This document shows positions 17,020 through 26,014 of a DNA stretch of 34,803 nt, piece after piece. This DNA is from Syntrophales bacterium. Its GTDB lineage: Bacteria > Desulfobacterota > Syntrophia > Syntrophales > UBA5619. Location of the stretch: assembly GCA_030654195.1 (NCBI GenBank), contig JAURXV010000022.1:1-34803 (forward strand), given 5' to 3'. Both the position numbers and the translations under genes were made by a program. Under the pieces are notes generated by a model. That model searched no databases. It was not told the origin of the DNA and saw only the letters and a program-made list of their open reading frames with translations. Numbering within the stretch: the stretch's first letter is position 1; each line of letters begins with the position of its first letter.

Positions 17020-18099
17020 TTACCTCAATTTCAACGTGCTGATGGCTACGAGCGCCAGCAGCACGGAGATAATCCAGAAGCGGACGATCACCTTGGGCTC
17101 GGGCCATCCCTTGAGCTCGAAATGGTGGTGGATCGGGGCCATCCGGAAGATCCTCCGTCCGCCGGAGAGCTTGAACCAGCCTACCTGAAAGATGACCGAG
17201 AAGGTCTCCAGAACGAAAACGCCGCCGACGATGGCGAGCAGGATCTCCTGTTTCGTCAGGATGGCGAGGGCGCCCAGGGAGCCGCCCAGCGAGAGGGAGC
17301 CGACGTCCCCCATGAAGACCTCCGCGGGATAGGCGTTGTACCAGAGGAAGCCGATCCCGGCGCCGACGACCGCGCCGCAGAAGATCGCCAGCTCACCGGT
17401 TCCCGCCACGTAGGGGATCTGGAGATAGGTCGCGATCTTGACGTTGCCGGCAAAATAGGCGAACATGAGGTAGGTCATGAAGCAGGTGATCGCCGGGCCG
17501 ATGGCGAGGCCGTCCAGGCCGTCGGTGAGATTGACCGCGTTTGCGGCGCCCACGATGATGAAGGTCGTCAGCAGGATGTAGCCCCATCCCAGGTTCGGAA
17601 GGGCCGTCTTGAAAAAAGGGATGGTTACGTACGGGTTGAACCCCGGTTTGGTATAGAGAATGATGCTGACGAACAGTGAGATCGCGATCTCCGCGGCCAG
17701 CCGGATCTTCCCCGGTACGCCTCGGCTGTCCTGCCGGGTGAACTTCCGGTAGTCGTCGAGGAATCCGATCAGACCGAAACCGACCATGACCATGATCACA
17801 AGCCAGATGCAGCCGACGGTCAGGTTTGCCCAGAGGAGCGTGGAGATGGTGACGGCAAAGATGATCAGGATGCCGCCCATCGTCGGCGTCCCCTTTTTCG
17901 CCTGATGTGAGTCCGGTCCATCCTCGCGGATCGTCTGGCCGATCTGGAGTTCCTGGAGCTTGCGGATGAGCCAGGGACCGACGACAAAACAGATCACGAG
18001 GGCGGTGATCGCCGCATAGATCGTCCGGAAGGTGATATACCGAAAGACGTTGAAAAAGGAATATGTCTCATGTAGCGGATATAAAAGATGAAAAATCAT
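17020..18099 (-). CDS. mraY: Phospho-MurNAc-pentapeptide transferase MraY
   Basis: 359 residues, ten predicted membrane helices. MraY transfers phospho-MurNAc-pentapeptide onto undecaprenyl phosphate, making lipid I. Signature residues are present: '[10 protein letters not shown]' near helix 2, the Asp pair in '[24 protein letters not shown]', '[16 protein letters not shown]', '[13 protein letters not shown]' and the histidine cluster '[18 protein letters not shown]'. The ATG at 18099 has AAGG about ten bases upstream. It follows murF by 47 bp and precedes murD by 10 bp. Confidence 0.98.
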   Translation of the reverse strand: MIFHLLYPLHETYSFFNVFRYITFRTIYAAITALVICFVVGPWLIRKLQELQIGQTIREDGPDSHQAKKGTPTMGGILIIFAVTISTLLWANLTVGCIWLVIMVMVGFGLIGFLDDYRKFTRQDSRGVPGKIRLAAEIAISLFVSIILYTKPGFNPYVTIPFFKTALPNLGWGYILLTTFIIVGAANAVNLTDGLDGLAIGPAITCFMTYLMFAYFAGNVKIATYLQIPYVAGTGELAIFCGAVVGAGIGFLWYNAYPAEVFMGDVGSLSLGGSLGALAILTKQEILLAIVGGVFVLETFSVIFQVGWFKLSGGRRIFRMAPIHHHFELKGWPEPKVIVRFWIISVLLALVAISTLKLR

Positions 18100-18146
18100 T
18101 TCTTGAAACCTTCCCGCGGCGCCCGTTGCCTCTCGTGCGGCGCACC

Positions 18147-19577
18147 CTACACCGTTTGCGATTTCGGGTCAAATGCCGCAATCATATTTTCCGCAACCGC
18201 TTCCATCTTCATCTTTCGGGATCCCTTGATCAGAACCCAGTCGCCCTTTTTCAGCCGGGACCGGAGAGAAGAGACAACCTGCTCAGGGTCGTCGAAAAAT
18301 GCAATCCGCTCCGCCGGAAACCCCATACGGATCGCCCCGGCTGCCAGCGCTTTCGTCAGCGATCCTTTGAGAAACAGATCCTGAATGTCTCTATCCGCAA
18401 GAATCGCTCCGATTTCCTCATGCCATTCCTCCGACCGTTCTCCCAGCTCCAGCATATCGCCCAGGATCACGACGGCTTTTCCGTTTCCCCGAAGCCCCTG
18501 CAGGGTCTTCAGCGCCTCCCGCACCGATGCCGGATTGGCGTTGTAGGTATCGATGACCAAGTAGGCGCCGTTTCCGAGTTGCCGGATCTCGGTCCTCCCC
18601 GGGACTGGACGGAAAGCGGCAAGTCCCGCCGCGATCTCGCTGCGGTCGAAGCCGAGCGTCCACGCGGCGGCGGCGGCGGCCAGCGCGTTTCTGACGTTGT
18701 GTTCCCCGGCGGCGGCCAGGAAAACCGGGGCGCTGATTCCGTCGATGACGAGGTCGAAACGCACCCCCTCCGGTCCGGCCGTCTCGACTCTCCTCGCGGT
18801 GATCGCGGCGCCCGGGCCGAGGCCGAAGGTCACCCGTTTTCCGTGCAGGCGCCCCGCAAGGACGCCGATCGCCGGATCGTCGTGGTTAAGGATCGCCGCG
18901 CCCCGTCCGGCCATGACCTCAAAAAGAGATCCCTTCTCCTCCCGGATCGCCTCGAGGGAACCAAGCCCCTCGATGTGGGCGGGACCGATGTTCGTGATCA
19001 GACCGACGTCCGGTCCGGCGATGGCCGCGAGCATCGCGATCTCTCCCGGGCTGTTCGTCCCCATTTCGACGATGGCGAGTTCGTGATTCTTCCGCAGTCG
19101 GAGCAGGGTCAGCGGAACGCCGATACGGTTGTTCAGGTTTCCTTCCGTCTTCAGGGTGTTCCGCGTGCGGGAGGCGATCGTTGCGACCATTTCCTTCGTC
19201 GTGGTCTTCCCGGAGCTTCCGGTGATCGCAACCACCGGGATCGGGAATCGTTGCCGCCAGTCGCGGGCGATGTCACCCAGCGCCCTCAGGGTGTCCGGAA
19301 CGGCGATCACCGGGAGCTCTTCCGGAGCCATGGTGAGCTTCTTCGCAGCATCCGCCCGAATGAGGAGGCCGGCGGCCCCGCGTTCCGCGGCCTTTGCCAG
19401 ACAGTCGTGGCCGTCGAAATTCTCCCCTGCAAGGGCAATGAAAAGGTCTCCTGCGGCCAAGGTTCGCGTGTCCGTGGAGATCCCTCTGCAGGACCAGCCG
19501 TGGCCGCCCCGAAGCGGGGCGCCCCCCGTGGCCTTCAGAATCTCCTCGGCGGAAAGATCCTGTGCTTCGTCCGTCAT
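18147..19577 (-). CDS. murF: UDP-MurNAc-tripeptide--D-alanyl-D-alanine ligase MurF
   Basis: 476 residues from the ATG at 19577. That start overlaps the murE stop by 4 bp and has GGGAAGG just upstream, so I prefer it to the in-frame codon at 19601. The N-domain reads '[42 protein letters not shown]', the P-loop '[19 protein letters not shown]', then '[37 protein letters not shown]' and '[19 protein letters not shown]'. It adds D-Ala-D-Ala to the stem peptide, completing the cytoplasmic precursor. Full length and intact. Confidence 0.97.
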   Translation of the reverse strand: MTDEAQDLSAEEILKATGGAPLRGGHGWSCRGISTDTRTLAAGDLFIALAGENFDGHDCLAKAAERGAAGLLIRADAAKKLTMAPEELPVIAVPDTLRALGDIARDWRQRFPIPVVAITGSSGKTTTKEMVATIASRTRNTLKTEGNLNNRIGVPLTLLRLRKNHELAIVEMGTNSPGEIAMLAAIAGPDVGLITNIGPAHIEGLGSLEAIREEKGSLFEVMAGRGAAILNHDDPAIGVLAGRLHGKRVTFGLGPGAAITARRVETAGPEGVRFDLVIDGISAPVFLAAAGEHNVRNALAAAAAAWTLGFDRSEIAAGLAAFRPVPGRTEIRQLGNGAYLVIDTYNANPASVREALKTLQGLRGNGKAVVILGDMLELGERSEEWHEEIGAILADRDIQDLFLKGSLTKALAAGAIRMGFPAERIAFFDDPEQVVSSLRSRLKKGDWVLIKGSRKMKMEAVAENMIAAFDPKSQTV

Positions 19578-21106
19578 GATCCTTCCCTCCCGGTTTGCCA
19601 AAGCCTCAGTTCATCCCGTGCGATCATCCGATCGTCGAAGGGAAACTTCCGGTTGCCGACGATCTGGTAATCCTCGTGGCCCTTTCCGGCGATGAGGACG
19701 ATGTCCGCAGGCCCGGCGAGACCGATGGCCGCGGCGATGGCCGCTCTCCGGTCGGGGAGGACGATGTAGCCTCTCTGCTCCGGAATTCGTCGGAATTCCT
19801 GGATATCGGTGAATTTCGGCGCCCGGATGCCCGTTTCGATCTCCCGGATGATCTCCAGGGGATCCTCCATCCGCGGGTTATCCGAGGTTATGATGGTCAG
19901 ATCGCTGTAAGCCGCAGCGGCCTCGCCCATGAGCGGTCTTTTCCCGCGGTCCCGATCCCCGCCGCACCCGAAAACGGTGATGATCCTTTCCGTCCGGAAG
20001 AGGGTCAGATTCTGGAGGACCCGCTTCAGGGCGTCGTCCGTGTGGGCGTAATCGACAAAAACGGCGGGCTGCCCCGCCGTGCTCACTTTTTCAAGCCGTC
20101 CCGGGACCTGGTTCAGACCGGCGATCCCGTTCCGGATGACCCGTCCGGGGATCTCGATGGCTCGGGCCGCCGCCGCCGCGGCAAGGATGTTGTATAGATT
20201 GAATCTTCCCATAAGCGGAGATGTGATGTCGAGCGCTTCATCCTCGATGTTCAGCTTTGCGTCGATCCCTCCGAGGGAGAGATGAAAGGGGTTTGGATGG
20301 ACATCGCAGGGGGTGTCGAGACCGTAAGTGATGCAGCCGCCTCCGATTTCCCGGATGATCCGCTGCCCGAAGGGATCGTCGCCGTTGACGATCATCGGCC
20401 GGGGGCGGTTTTTCCCGCCGCCGGGGAGAATCTCGGAAAAAAAGCGCTTTTTGGCCTGGAAGTAGTTTTCCATGGTTCGGTGGTAATCGAGGTGGTCCTG
20501 TGTGAGATTGGTGAAGATCCCCAGGTCGAACGCGCACTCATCGACCCTGCGGAGGTCGATGGCGTGGGAGGAAACCTCTGCCACGCAGTGGGTGACCCCG
20601 TGATCGGCCATCTCCCGGAGAATCCGCTGCATATCGAAGGATTCGGGTGTGGTGTTTGGTGCGGGGAGACTCCTGTCGCCGTATCGGTAGTTGACCGTTC
20701 CCAGGACGCCGACGGAATGGCCCGCGGCCCGGAGGATCGCCTCCAGAAGGTAGGTGATGGTGGTCTTTCCGTTCGTTCCCACCACGGCAATAAGGCAGAG
20801 AGAGGAGGAGGGGTGGCCGAAGAAATTCCTTCCAAGGCGGCCGAGAACCTGACGGCTGTTGCGGACACAGATGGCCGTAACGCCGGCGGGCGGGGTGAAA
20901 TCGCGCTCATGGATGATAAAACGGGCGCCGCGGGTCAGGGCGTCGCCGATGAATTGATGGCCGTCCGTTTTGAGGCCGGAGATCGCCACGAAGAGACTGT
21001 TCTTTTCACACTGGCGTGAGTCGTAACGGACGGATTGCACTTCCCCGTCCGGATCTCCCGTGATCCCGAGGGTTTCGATTCCCTTCATCAACTGCGGAAG
21101 TTGCAT
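19574..21106 (-). CDS. murE: UDP-MurNAc-L-Ala-D-Glu--meso-DAP ligase MurE
   Basis: 510 residues from the ATG at 21106 (MQLPQLMKGIETLGI), preceded by GAGGTG; a much longer open frame upstream is only the antisense-free overlap with ftsI and lacks homology. N-domain 'VRYDSRQCEKNSLFVAISGLKTDGHQFIGDALTRGARFIIHE', P-loop 'AVVGTNGKTTITYLLEAIL', 'NTTPESFDMQRIL', 'EVSSHAIDLRRVDECAFDLGIFTNLTQDHLDYH', 'VFVDYAHTDDALKRVL' and 'GCGGDRDRGKRPLMGEAAAAYSDLTIITSDNPRMEDP'. The DNPR box specifies meso-diaminopimelate, so the peptidoglycan is expected to be of the Gram-negative A1-gamma type. It is coupled to murF by an ATGA overlap. Confidence 0.97.
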   Translation of the reverse strand: MQLPQLMKGIETLGITGDPDGEVQSVRYDSRQCEKNSLFVAISGLKTDGHQFIGDALTRGARFIIHERDFTPPAGVTAICVRNSRQVLGRLGRNFFGHPSSSLCLIAVVGTNGKTTITYLLEAILRAAGHSVGVLGTVNYRYGDRSLPAPNTTPESFDMQRILREMADHGVTHCVAEVSSHAIDLRRVDECAFDLGIFTNLTQDHLDYHRTMENYFQAKKRFFSEILPGGGKNRPRPMIVNGDDPFGQRIIREIGGGCITYGLDTPCDVHPNPFHLSLGGIDAKLNIEDEALDITSPLMGRFNLYNILAAAAAARAIEIPGRVIRNGIAGLNQVPGRLEKVSTAGQPAVFVDYAHTDDALKRVLQNLTLFRTERIITVFGCGGDRDRGKRPLMGEAAAAYSDLTIITSDNPRMEDPLEIIREIETGIRAPKFTDIQEFRRIPEQRGYIVLPDRRAAIAAAIGLAGPADIVLIAGKGHEDYQIVGNRKFPFDDRMIARDELRLWQTGREGS

Positions 21107-21114
21107 CGGACACC

Positions 21115-23124
21115 TCAAGAACCCATCCCGAAGGTGACAGTGCAGAGGCGGTCCTCCGGCGCGGGCGTCCCGGCTGCCGGCTGCTGAGCGATCGCCCAAC
21201 CGCTTCCGATGACACGAACCTCGATCCCTTTTTCTTTCGATTTCTTGACGACCTCGCGGATCGTCATTCCCCGGAAGTTCGGCACGGCGGTCTCGTCTGT
21301 CTCCGTCCCCGACCGGTCTGTGGGCGGCGCCGGGACGGATGCAAGCCTGACCTTCATGTCGCCGCTGACGGGTTTCCCATCGGGGACACCTTGCGGCAAG
21401 GTGTCCCCGATGGGGTTCTCCCGGATGTTCGTTTTGAAGCAGGTCAGAAGCTGTTCCCCGATATTCTTGAAGACCGGGGCCGCGGCCACGCCGCCCCACC
21501 GGTCCCGTTGCGGCTCGTCGAGAACGACCAGGATTGCAATCTGCGGGTCCTCCGCCGGAAAGAACCCCATGAAGGAGGTCTTGACCCTCTCCGAGGAGTA
21601 GACGCGCCGGGCAAAATCGAATTTCTGCGACGTGCCTGTCTTCCCGGCGACGGCGACGTTTACGATGCGGGCATGCTTGCCGGTTCCGTCTTCCATGCCG
21701 ACCACGTCGGTCAGGATGGCGGTGAGACGCTTTGCCGTCTCGGGGGAGATGACCCGGCGGACCGCGCTGGGATGATAGGTCTGAACGAGGTTTCCCTTCC
21801 GGTCCATGAGCCCGCGAACGATGAAAGGCTTCATCAGGAGCCCCTGGTTGGCAACGCTGGAGAGTGCGGTGATGAGTTGGATGGCCGTGACGGAGATCCC
21901 CTGGCCGAAAGCGATGGTCGCGGCGTCCACCCTGGTCCATTTCTCCACCGGCCGGAGGAGCCCGCTTACCTCGCCCGGGAGATCGATTCCGGTTTTGGCG
22001 CCGAACCCGAACTTGCGGATGTACTGGGAAAACCTCTCCTTGCCAAGTTTCTCGGCGATCTTGATCGCTCCGATATTGCTGGAATACTTGAGGATATCGT
22101 GTACACTCAGGGCGCCATGACGCTTGCGGTTCGCCTCGTGGAACACCCGGTCGGCGATCGCATAACGACCGTTTTCGCAGTTGAACAAATCCGTTTCCTT
22201 GACGACCCCCTCTTCAAGGGCGGCCGCCGCCAGAAACGGCTTGAAGGTGGAGCCGGGATCGAAACTGTCGGTGATCGCCTTGTTTTTCCCGGTGGTGGGG
22301 TTGACCGCGGAGAAACGGTTGGGGTCGAATCCCAACTCGTTGGCCAGGGCCAGGATTTCTCCCGTCCGGGGATCCATGACGATTGCGAACCCCCCCTTGG
22401 CGCCCTTGTTCTTTACGGCGGCTTTCAGATGGGATTCCACCAAGTGCTGAATACGGTTGTCGATGGTCAGAACGAGATTGTAATTCTCCTTCTGGACGGT
22501 TTCGGGCCTCTCCACGCGGGGATAGAGCCGCTTCCCCTTGGCGTCCCTCGTCCAGATCAGCTTTTCGGGGGCGCCCTTCAGGTAGCGGTCATAGCGCAGC
22601 TCAAGCCCTTCAAGGCCGGTGGCGTCGATGCCGACAAAGCCGATCAGATGGCCGGCCAGTTCGCCGCTGGGATAGTAACGTTTGGGTTCCTTGACGATGA
22701 AGATTCCTTCGACGCCCATCTCCTGCACGAGACTGGCCTGTTCGGGGGCGATTCTCCGGGCGAGCCAGCAGAAATTCTTCGCGCCGGACAGTTTTTTCTG
22801 AAGGACCGCCCTGTCTGTCTGGAGAATGGCGGCGAGCCGCCCGGCCACTTCGCCGGGGTTTTCGATCTTGGATGGATCGGCGCAGACGGAATCGGCCATG
22901 ATGGTGGCGGCCATCTTTTCGCCGTTCCGGTCGAAGATGATCCCCCTTTCAGGCTGCAGCAGAAGGATCTGCGTATGCTGCTTTTGGGCAAGGGCCTTCA
23001 GCGCCTTGCCGGACAGGATCTGCAGTTGAAAGGCGCGCGAGGCGAGGGCGATGAAAAGCACCAGGAAGAAAGCCAGCAGCGCGGCAATTCGGAATTTTAT
23101 CCACTTTCTGGATTCGCCCGTCAT
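21115..23124 (-). CDS. ftsI: Septal peptidoglycan transpeptidase FtsI (PBP3) with one PASTA domain
   Basis: 669 residues from the ATG at 23124, which overlaps the ftsL stop (ATGA). One membrane anchor (~11-30), a pedestal domain ('LQPERGIIFDRNGEKMAAT', ~57-73), and a class B transpeptidase domain with catalytic S292-T-F-K295, S348-S-N350 and K495-T-G-T. It cross-links septal glycan outside the inner membrane together with FtsW. A single PASTA domain ends the protein ('AVPNFRGMTIREVVKKSKEKGIEVRVIGSGWAIAQQPAAGT'), as in many deltaproteobacteria and Gram-positives. The linker between transpeptidase and PASTA contains a 39-bp perfect palindrome translated as 13 codons (residues 571-583). Confidence 0.97.
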   Translation of the reverse strand: MTGESRKWIKFRIAALLAFFLVLFIALASRAFQLQILSGKALKALAQKQHTQILLLQPERGIIFDRNGEKMAATIMADSVCADPSKIENPGEVAGRLAAILQTDRAVLQKKLSGAKNFCWLARRIAPEQASLVQEMGVEGIFIVKEPKRYYPSGELAGHLIGFVGIDATGLEGLELRYDRYLKGAPEKLIWTRDAKGKRLYPRVERPETVQKENYNLVLTIDNRIQHLVESHLKAAVKNKGAKGGFAIVMDPRTGEILALANELGFDPNRFSAVNPTTGKNKAITDSFDPGSTFKPFLAAAALEEGVVKETDLFNCENGRYAIADRVFHEANRKRHGALSVHDILKYSSNIGAIKIAEKLGKERFSQYIRKFGFGAKTGIDLPGEVSGLLRPVEKWTRVDAATIAFGQGISVTAIQLITALSSVANQGLLMKPFIVRGLMDRKGNLVQTYHPSAVRRVISPETAKRLTAILTDVVGMEDGTGKHARIVNVAVAGKTGTSQKFDFARRVYSSERVKTSFMGFFPAEDPQIAILVVLDEPQRDRWGGVAAAPVFKNIGEQLLTCFKTNIRENPIGDTLPQGVPDGKPVSGDMKVRLASVPAPPTDRSGTETDETAVPNFRGMTIREVVKKSKEKGIEVRVIGSGWAIAQQPAAGTPAPEDRLCTVTFGMGS
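21376..21414. repeat. REP palindrome, type B copy 2, extended to 39 bp and in frame within ftsI
   Basis: The 27-bp core at 21382-21408 is identical to 7276-7302. Here the flanks add CCCATC and GATGGG, so the whole 39 bp is a perfect palindrome around one G (19-bp stem). Its length is exactly 13 codons and its ends fall on codon boundaries, so it adds residues 571-583 (PIGDTLPQGVPDG) without breaking the frame. Confidence 0.9.
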
Positions 23125-23441
23125 TTCAGCATGATCACCTGTTCCCTTTCCGGATACGTCATCTGCAGTCTTTCCCGGGCGATGGTTTCGATCCTCTGGG
23201 GTGATTTCAGCGTGGCGAGTTCGACCTTCAGCTTCGCCTGCTCTTCCGTGATCTGTTCCCGGCTGCTCAGTTCCCGGGCGATCTGGTACTCCAACTCCGT
23301 CATGTGGATATGGCTCCATACGTAGAGGAGGGCCACCGCCATCAGGACGGAGGCGATGAAGATCCAGGTCGAATATCCGATGCGGCCGGACGCATCCCCC
23401 TGCGGGCGAACCGTCTGTTTGAGAACCTCTACGGCCTGCAT
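23121..23441 (-). CDS. ftsL: Cell division protein FtsL
   Basis: 106 residues with the FtsL layout: a short cytoplasmic N-terminus, one membrane helix (~24-45, 'TWIFIASVLMAVALLYVWSHI'), then a heptad-rich periplasmic coiled coil ('LEYQIARELSSREQITEEQAKLKVELATL') ending with 'SPQRIETIARERLQMTYPEREQVI', the A-R-x-x-L-x-M segment common to FtsL/FtsB. It forms a complex with FtsQ and FtsB to activate FtsWI. Sequence is weakly conserved in this family; position between rsmH and ftsI decides the call. Start overlaps the rsmH end by 13 bp; stop overlaps the ftsI start. Confidence 0.92.
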   Translation of the reverse strand: MQAVEVLKQTVRPQGDASGRIGYSTWIFIASVLMAVALLYVWSHIHMTELEYQIARELSSREQITEEQAKLKVELATLKSPQRIETIARERLQMTYPEREQVIMLK

Positions 23442-24379
23442 GATCCGATCCTCTCTGCGACTCTCAGTTTTGCGCTTCTGGCCCGCGGGTTATCGTGAAC
23501 CTCCGTCTCACCGGGAACCACCGGCTTCCGTGTCAGGACTTTCATCGTCGGTTTCCGACCGCAGGCGCAGAGGGGAAAATCAGAAGGGCAGATGCAGCCT
23601 TTCTCTTCCGCGTGAAAGGCGTTCTTCACGATTCGGTCTTCCAGCGAATGAAAAGAGATCACACAGAAGCGCCCGCCATCCTTGAGACGCTCCATTCCGT
23701 CCGCCAAAGCTTGCCGCAGGCTGGCGAGTTCGTCGTTGACGGCGATTCGGAGGGCTTGGAAGGTCCGGGTGGCCGGGTGGATCCGGGCGGGTCCCCGTGC
23801 CTTGGGCAATGCCCCGGCCACAATTCCGGCGAGATCGGCCGTCGTTCGGATGGGGGAAAGGGTCCGCCTCTCCGCAACGGCCCGGGCGATTCTTCCCGCC
23901 ATTCTCTCCTCTCCGTAATTCCGGATGATCTTTTCCAGCTCGTCCCGGGACAGGGTGTGGATGAGATCGTATGCGCTCGGACCCTGGTCCTGGTCCATCC
24001 GCATGTCCAGAGGGGCATCCAGGGCGAAGCTGAAACCCCGTCCTGCCGTGTCCAGTTGATGGGAGGAAACCCCCAGATCGAGGAGGATTCCCTCCACCTT
24101 CCCGATGTTCATCCCGGCCAGAATGGTTTCCATCGTGGCGAAATTTCCCTTCAACAGGATCGCCCGGTCGCCGAAAGGCGCCAGATGCCTCTCCGCTTCC
24201 CGGAGCGCGTCCGCATCGGTGTCGATGCCGATCAGTCGGCCGTTCGGCGCCGAGTTCCGCAAGATTTCAGAGGCGTGTCCCCCGCCCCCCACCGTGCCGT
24301 CCAGATAGACGGCCCCGGTTCGGCATTGAAGGGATGCCATAACCTCTGCAACCAAAACCGGCTTGTGGAAGACGTCCAT
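23429..24379 (-). CDS. rsmH: 16S rRNA (cytosine1402-N4)-methyltransferase RsmH (MraW)
   Basis: 316 residues from the ATG at 24379 (MDVFHKPVLVAEVM). A TTG 18 bases upstream is an alternative start. SAM-dependent methyltransferase that modifies C1402 in the ribosomal P site. Motifs: 'HKPVLVAEVM', the SAM-binding 'YLDGTVGGGGHASEIL', 'IGIDTDADALREAERHL', 'GILLDLGVSSHQLDTAGRGFSFALDAPLDMRMD' and the C-terminal 'GGRFCVISFHSLEDRIVKNAF', all diagnostic. A zinc-ribbon-like 'CICPSDFPLCACGRKP' near the end is usual for the family. Located directly after mraZ (gap ~50 bp), the classical start of the dcw cluster. Confidence 0.97.
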   Translation of the reverse strand: MDVFHKPVLVAEVMASLQCRTGAVYLDGTVGGGGHASEILRNSAPNGRLIGIDTDADALREAERHLAPFGDRAILLKGNFATMETILAGMNIGKVEGILLDLGVSSHQLDTAGRGFSFALDAPLDMRMDQDQGPSAYDLIHTLSRDELEKIIRNYGEERMAGRIARAVAERRTLSPIRTTADLAGIVAGALPKARGPARIHPATRTFQALRIAVNDELASLRQALADGMERLKDGGRFCVISFHSLEDRIVKNAFHAEEKGCICPSDFPLCACGRKPTMKVLTRKPVVPGETEVHDNPRARSAKLRVAERIGSCRP

Positions 24380-24428
24380 CTCATGGTTCTTTCGCAATAA
24401 ATCCTGAAGCCGCCCGTTTGGGGGTCTT

Positions 24429-24875
24429 CTATATCCCGAGATCCGCCATATAGTCGCTGAAGCCCTCCAGGTTGTCCCCGCTTTTTTTCATCTCGGCTTC
24501 GAACCTATCCTTGCTCCAGATCTCGATCACCTTGATCATGCCGGCGAGGACGATCTCCTTCTCCAGTTTTGCAAATTCCCTGAGATTTTGGGGGATGAGG
24601 ATCCTTCCCTGGCCATCCAGGGTGCAATCAACCGCCCCGGACATGAAAAACCGCTGAAAGGCGCGGACCTCTTTCCGCAGGAGGGATTGGTGAGAGACCT
24701 TTTCCTCGATGATACGCCACTCATCGTAAGGAAAAATCATCAGATAGCCGTCCCAGTTCGTGATGACGAGACGGTTGTCGTATTTCTCGGCGAACACCTC
24801 ACGGAGTCGCGAAGGGAAAATGACTCTCCCCTTGTCGTCGATGGTGTGATAATACTGACCCCTGAAGACGGACAT
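24429..24875 (-). CDS. mraZ: Transcriptional regulator MraZ
   Basis: 148 residues from the ATG at 24875 ([18 protein letters not shown]), with GGAGGA ten bases upstream; a GTG at 24893 is in frame but would lie inside the operator. Two SpoVT-AbrB-type domains are present, each with its D-x-x-G-R motif ([13 protein letters not shown] near residue 14 and [13 protein letters not shown] near 90). MraZ forms ring-shaped oligomers that bind tandem TGGGN-like boxes before its own gene and repress the dcw operon in species studied. Three such boxes with 10-bp spacing are visible here just upstream. Confidence 0.97.
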   Translation of the reverse strand: MSVFRGQYYHTIDDKGRVIFPSRLREVFAEKYDNRLVITNWDGYLMIFPYDEWRIIEEKVSHQSLLRKEVRAFQRFFMSGAVDCTLDGQGRILIPQNLREFAKLEKEIVLAGMIKVIEIWSKDRFEAEMKKSGDNLEGFSDYMADLGI

Positions 24876-24888
24876 TGAAGGTTTTTCC

Positions 24889-24913
24889 TCCACAATAATC
24901 CACTTTGCCCCAC
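24889..24913 (-). promoter_or_regulatory. MraZ operator: three GTGG(G/A) boxes at 10-bp spacing
   Basis: Read on the minus strand, GTGGG (24913-24909), GTGGA (24903-24899) and GTGGA (24893-24889) are each separated by exactly 5 bp. This matches the known MraZ operator layout of three TGGGN repeats spaced by 5 nt. The proximal box overlaps the mraZ ribosome binding site (GGAGGA), so binding could also affect translation initiation region availability through transcription only; that is inference. Confidence 0.8.
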
Positions 24914-24922
24914 TTTTGGCTT

Positions 24923-24951
24923 AAGATAGAGGAGGATTTTGCCTTTGTCAA
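24923..24951 (-). promoter_or_regulatory. Sigma-70-like promoter of the dcw operon (Pmra)
   Basis: On the minus strand TTGACA (24951-24946) is followed after 17 bp by TATCTT (24928-24923). The -35 is consensus and spacing is ideal. RNA would begin near 24916, just before the MraZ boxes. The -35 lies only ~10 bp after the mltG stop, so the promoter sits in a very compact mltG-mraZ gap. Confidence 0.75.
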
Positions 24952-24961
24952 GAAAAATCTT

Positions 24962-26014
24962 TTACTTTTTTTGCCTGTTAATCTGATATTTTAAAACGGC
25001 CTGGTTGTGGCTGGCGAGGTTGCTGGAGAATTGGTGTGACCCGTCGTTCTTGGCTACGAAGTAGAGGTAATCGACTTTGGCGGGGTAGAGGGCTGCCCGA
25101 AGGGAATCGATGCCGGGGTTGGCGATGGGACCCGGCGGCAGCCCGCTGATCCGGTAGGTGTTGTGGGGTGTGTCCGATTTCAGGTGTCTCAGCAGGATGG
25201 TTTTCACATGATCGCCTTCCTGTTGTAAGTTGTAGACGGCCGTCGGGTCGCTCTGCAGTTTCATTCCCCTTTTCAGGCGGTTGTGAAAGACGGCGGAGAT
25301 CATCGGTTTTTCGGCGCTGTCTCCGGATTCCTTGCCGATGATCGAGGCAAGGGTCACCCACTGGGGGAGGGTCAGTCCGATCTCCTGTACGCGCTTCCGC
25401 ATCTCCGGTGTGACTTTCCTCCAGAACTGCCCAACAAGGATCCGGATGATTTCTTGGATCGTCATGGACCGGTCGAACCGGTAGGTGTCGGGGTAGAGGT
25501 ATCCCTCGATGCTGTCGGCCTCAATGTCGAGTGAGTCAAGAAAAGATCGGTCGGTCGCCAACGTCATGAAATCCTTTTCATTGACCAGATTATAGGCGGA
25601 AAGCCGCCTGGCCACCTCGTTTACGGTGATGTCCTCGGGCAGCGTCACCGGATAAACCTTGATCTCCCCCCGGACCAGTTTGTCGAGGATCGCCGAAGGC
25701 GACATGGCGCCGTTGAGTTCATATTCACCCGCCCGGATGTGTCTCGCTGCCTTTTTACCAATGGCCAGCACCCAGAAGAAAGGACGATTATGAACCAGAC
25801 CGGCATTGTCGAGAATCACAGTAATCCGGAAGAAACCGGATCCCTTCGGGATGTCGACCGTCCTGGCGATGGTGATGTCATTGACAGGGGTTGTTGCGTA
25901 ACGGTAGAAAGCCGCTCCGGTCAGGAAAAGGACCAGAAGCAACAGGAGTGTCCTCTTTCGCCGAGGATTCCGTGTTATTTCCAATCTCTTTTTAATCCAT
26001 GCGAGCATGTTCAT
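24962..26014 (-). CDS. mltG: Endolytic murein transglycosylase MltG
   Basis: 350 residues. A basic cytoplasmic N-terminus and one membrane helix (~22-42) precede a LysM-like part and the YceG catalytic domain, recognised by 'SIEGYLYPDTYRF' (~168-180), 'WVTLASIIGKESG' with the catalytic Glu at residue 229 (equivalent to E. coli Glu218), 'AVFHNRLKRGMKLQSDPTAVYNL', 'TPHNTYRISGLPPGPIANPGIDSLRAALYPAK' and 'YLYFVAKNDGSHQFSSNLASHNQAVLKY'. MltG cleaves nascent glycan strands at the membrane and sets their length. The usual E-K-E is G-K-E here but the catalytic Glu is kept. The ATG overlaps the ruvX stop (ATGA). Confidence 0.95.
   Translation of the reverse strand: MNMLAWIKKRLEITRNPRRKRTLLLLLVLFLTGAAFYRYATTPVNDITIARTVDIPKGSGFFRITVILDNAGLVHNRPFFWVLAIGKKAARHIRAGEYELNGAMSPSAILDKLVRGEIKVYPVTLPEDITVNEVARRLSAYNLVNEKDFMTLATDRSFLDSLDIEADSIEGYLYPDTYRFDRSMTIQEIIRILVGQFWRKVTPEMRKRVQEIGLTLPQWVTLASIIGKESGDSAEKPMISAVFHNRLKRGMKLQSDPTAVYNLQQEGDHVKTILLRHLKSDTPHNTYRISGLPPGPIANPGIDSLRAALYPAKVDYLYFVAKNDGSHQFSSNLASHNQAVLKYQINRQKK

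Noticed and set aside
21107-21940. Long N-terminal extension of murE
   Set aside because: Overlaps the ftsI coding region in another frame, lacks homology to MurE, and a good ATG with GAGGTG exists at 21106.
21391-23325. 644-codon plus-strand open frame across ftsI
   Set aside because: Antisense to a well-supported FtsI with all catalytic motifs; rich in Gly/Asp/Arg without domain features.
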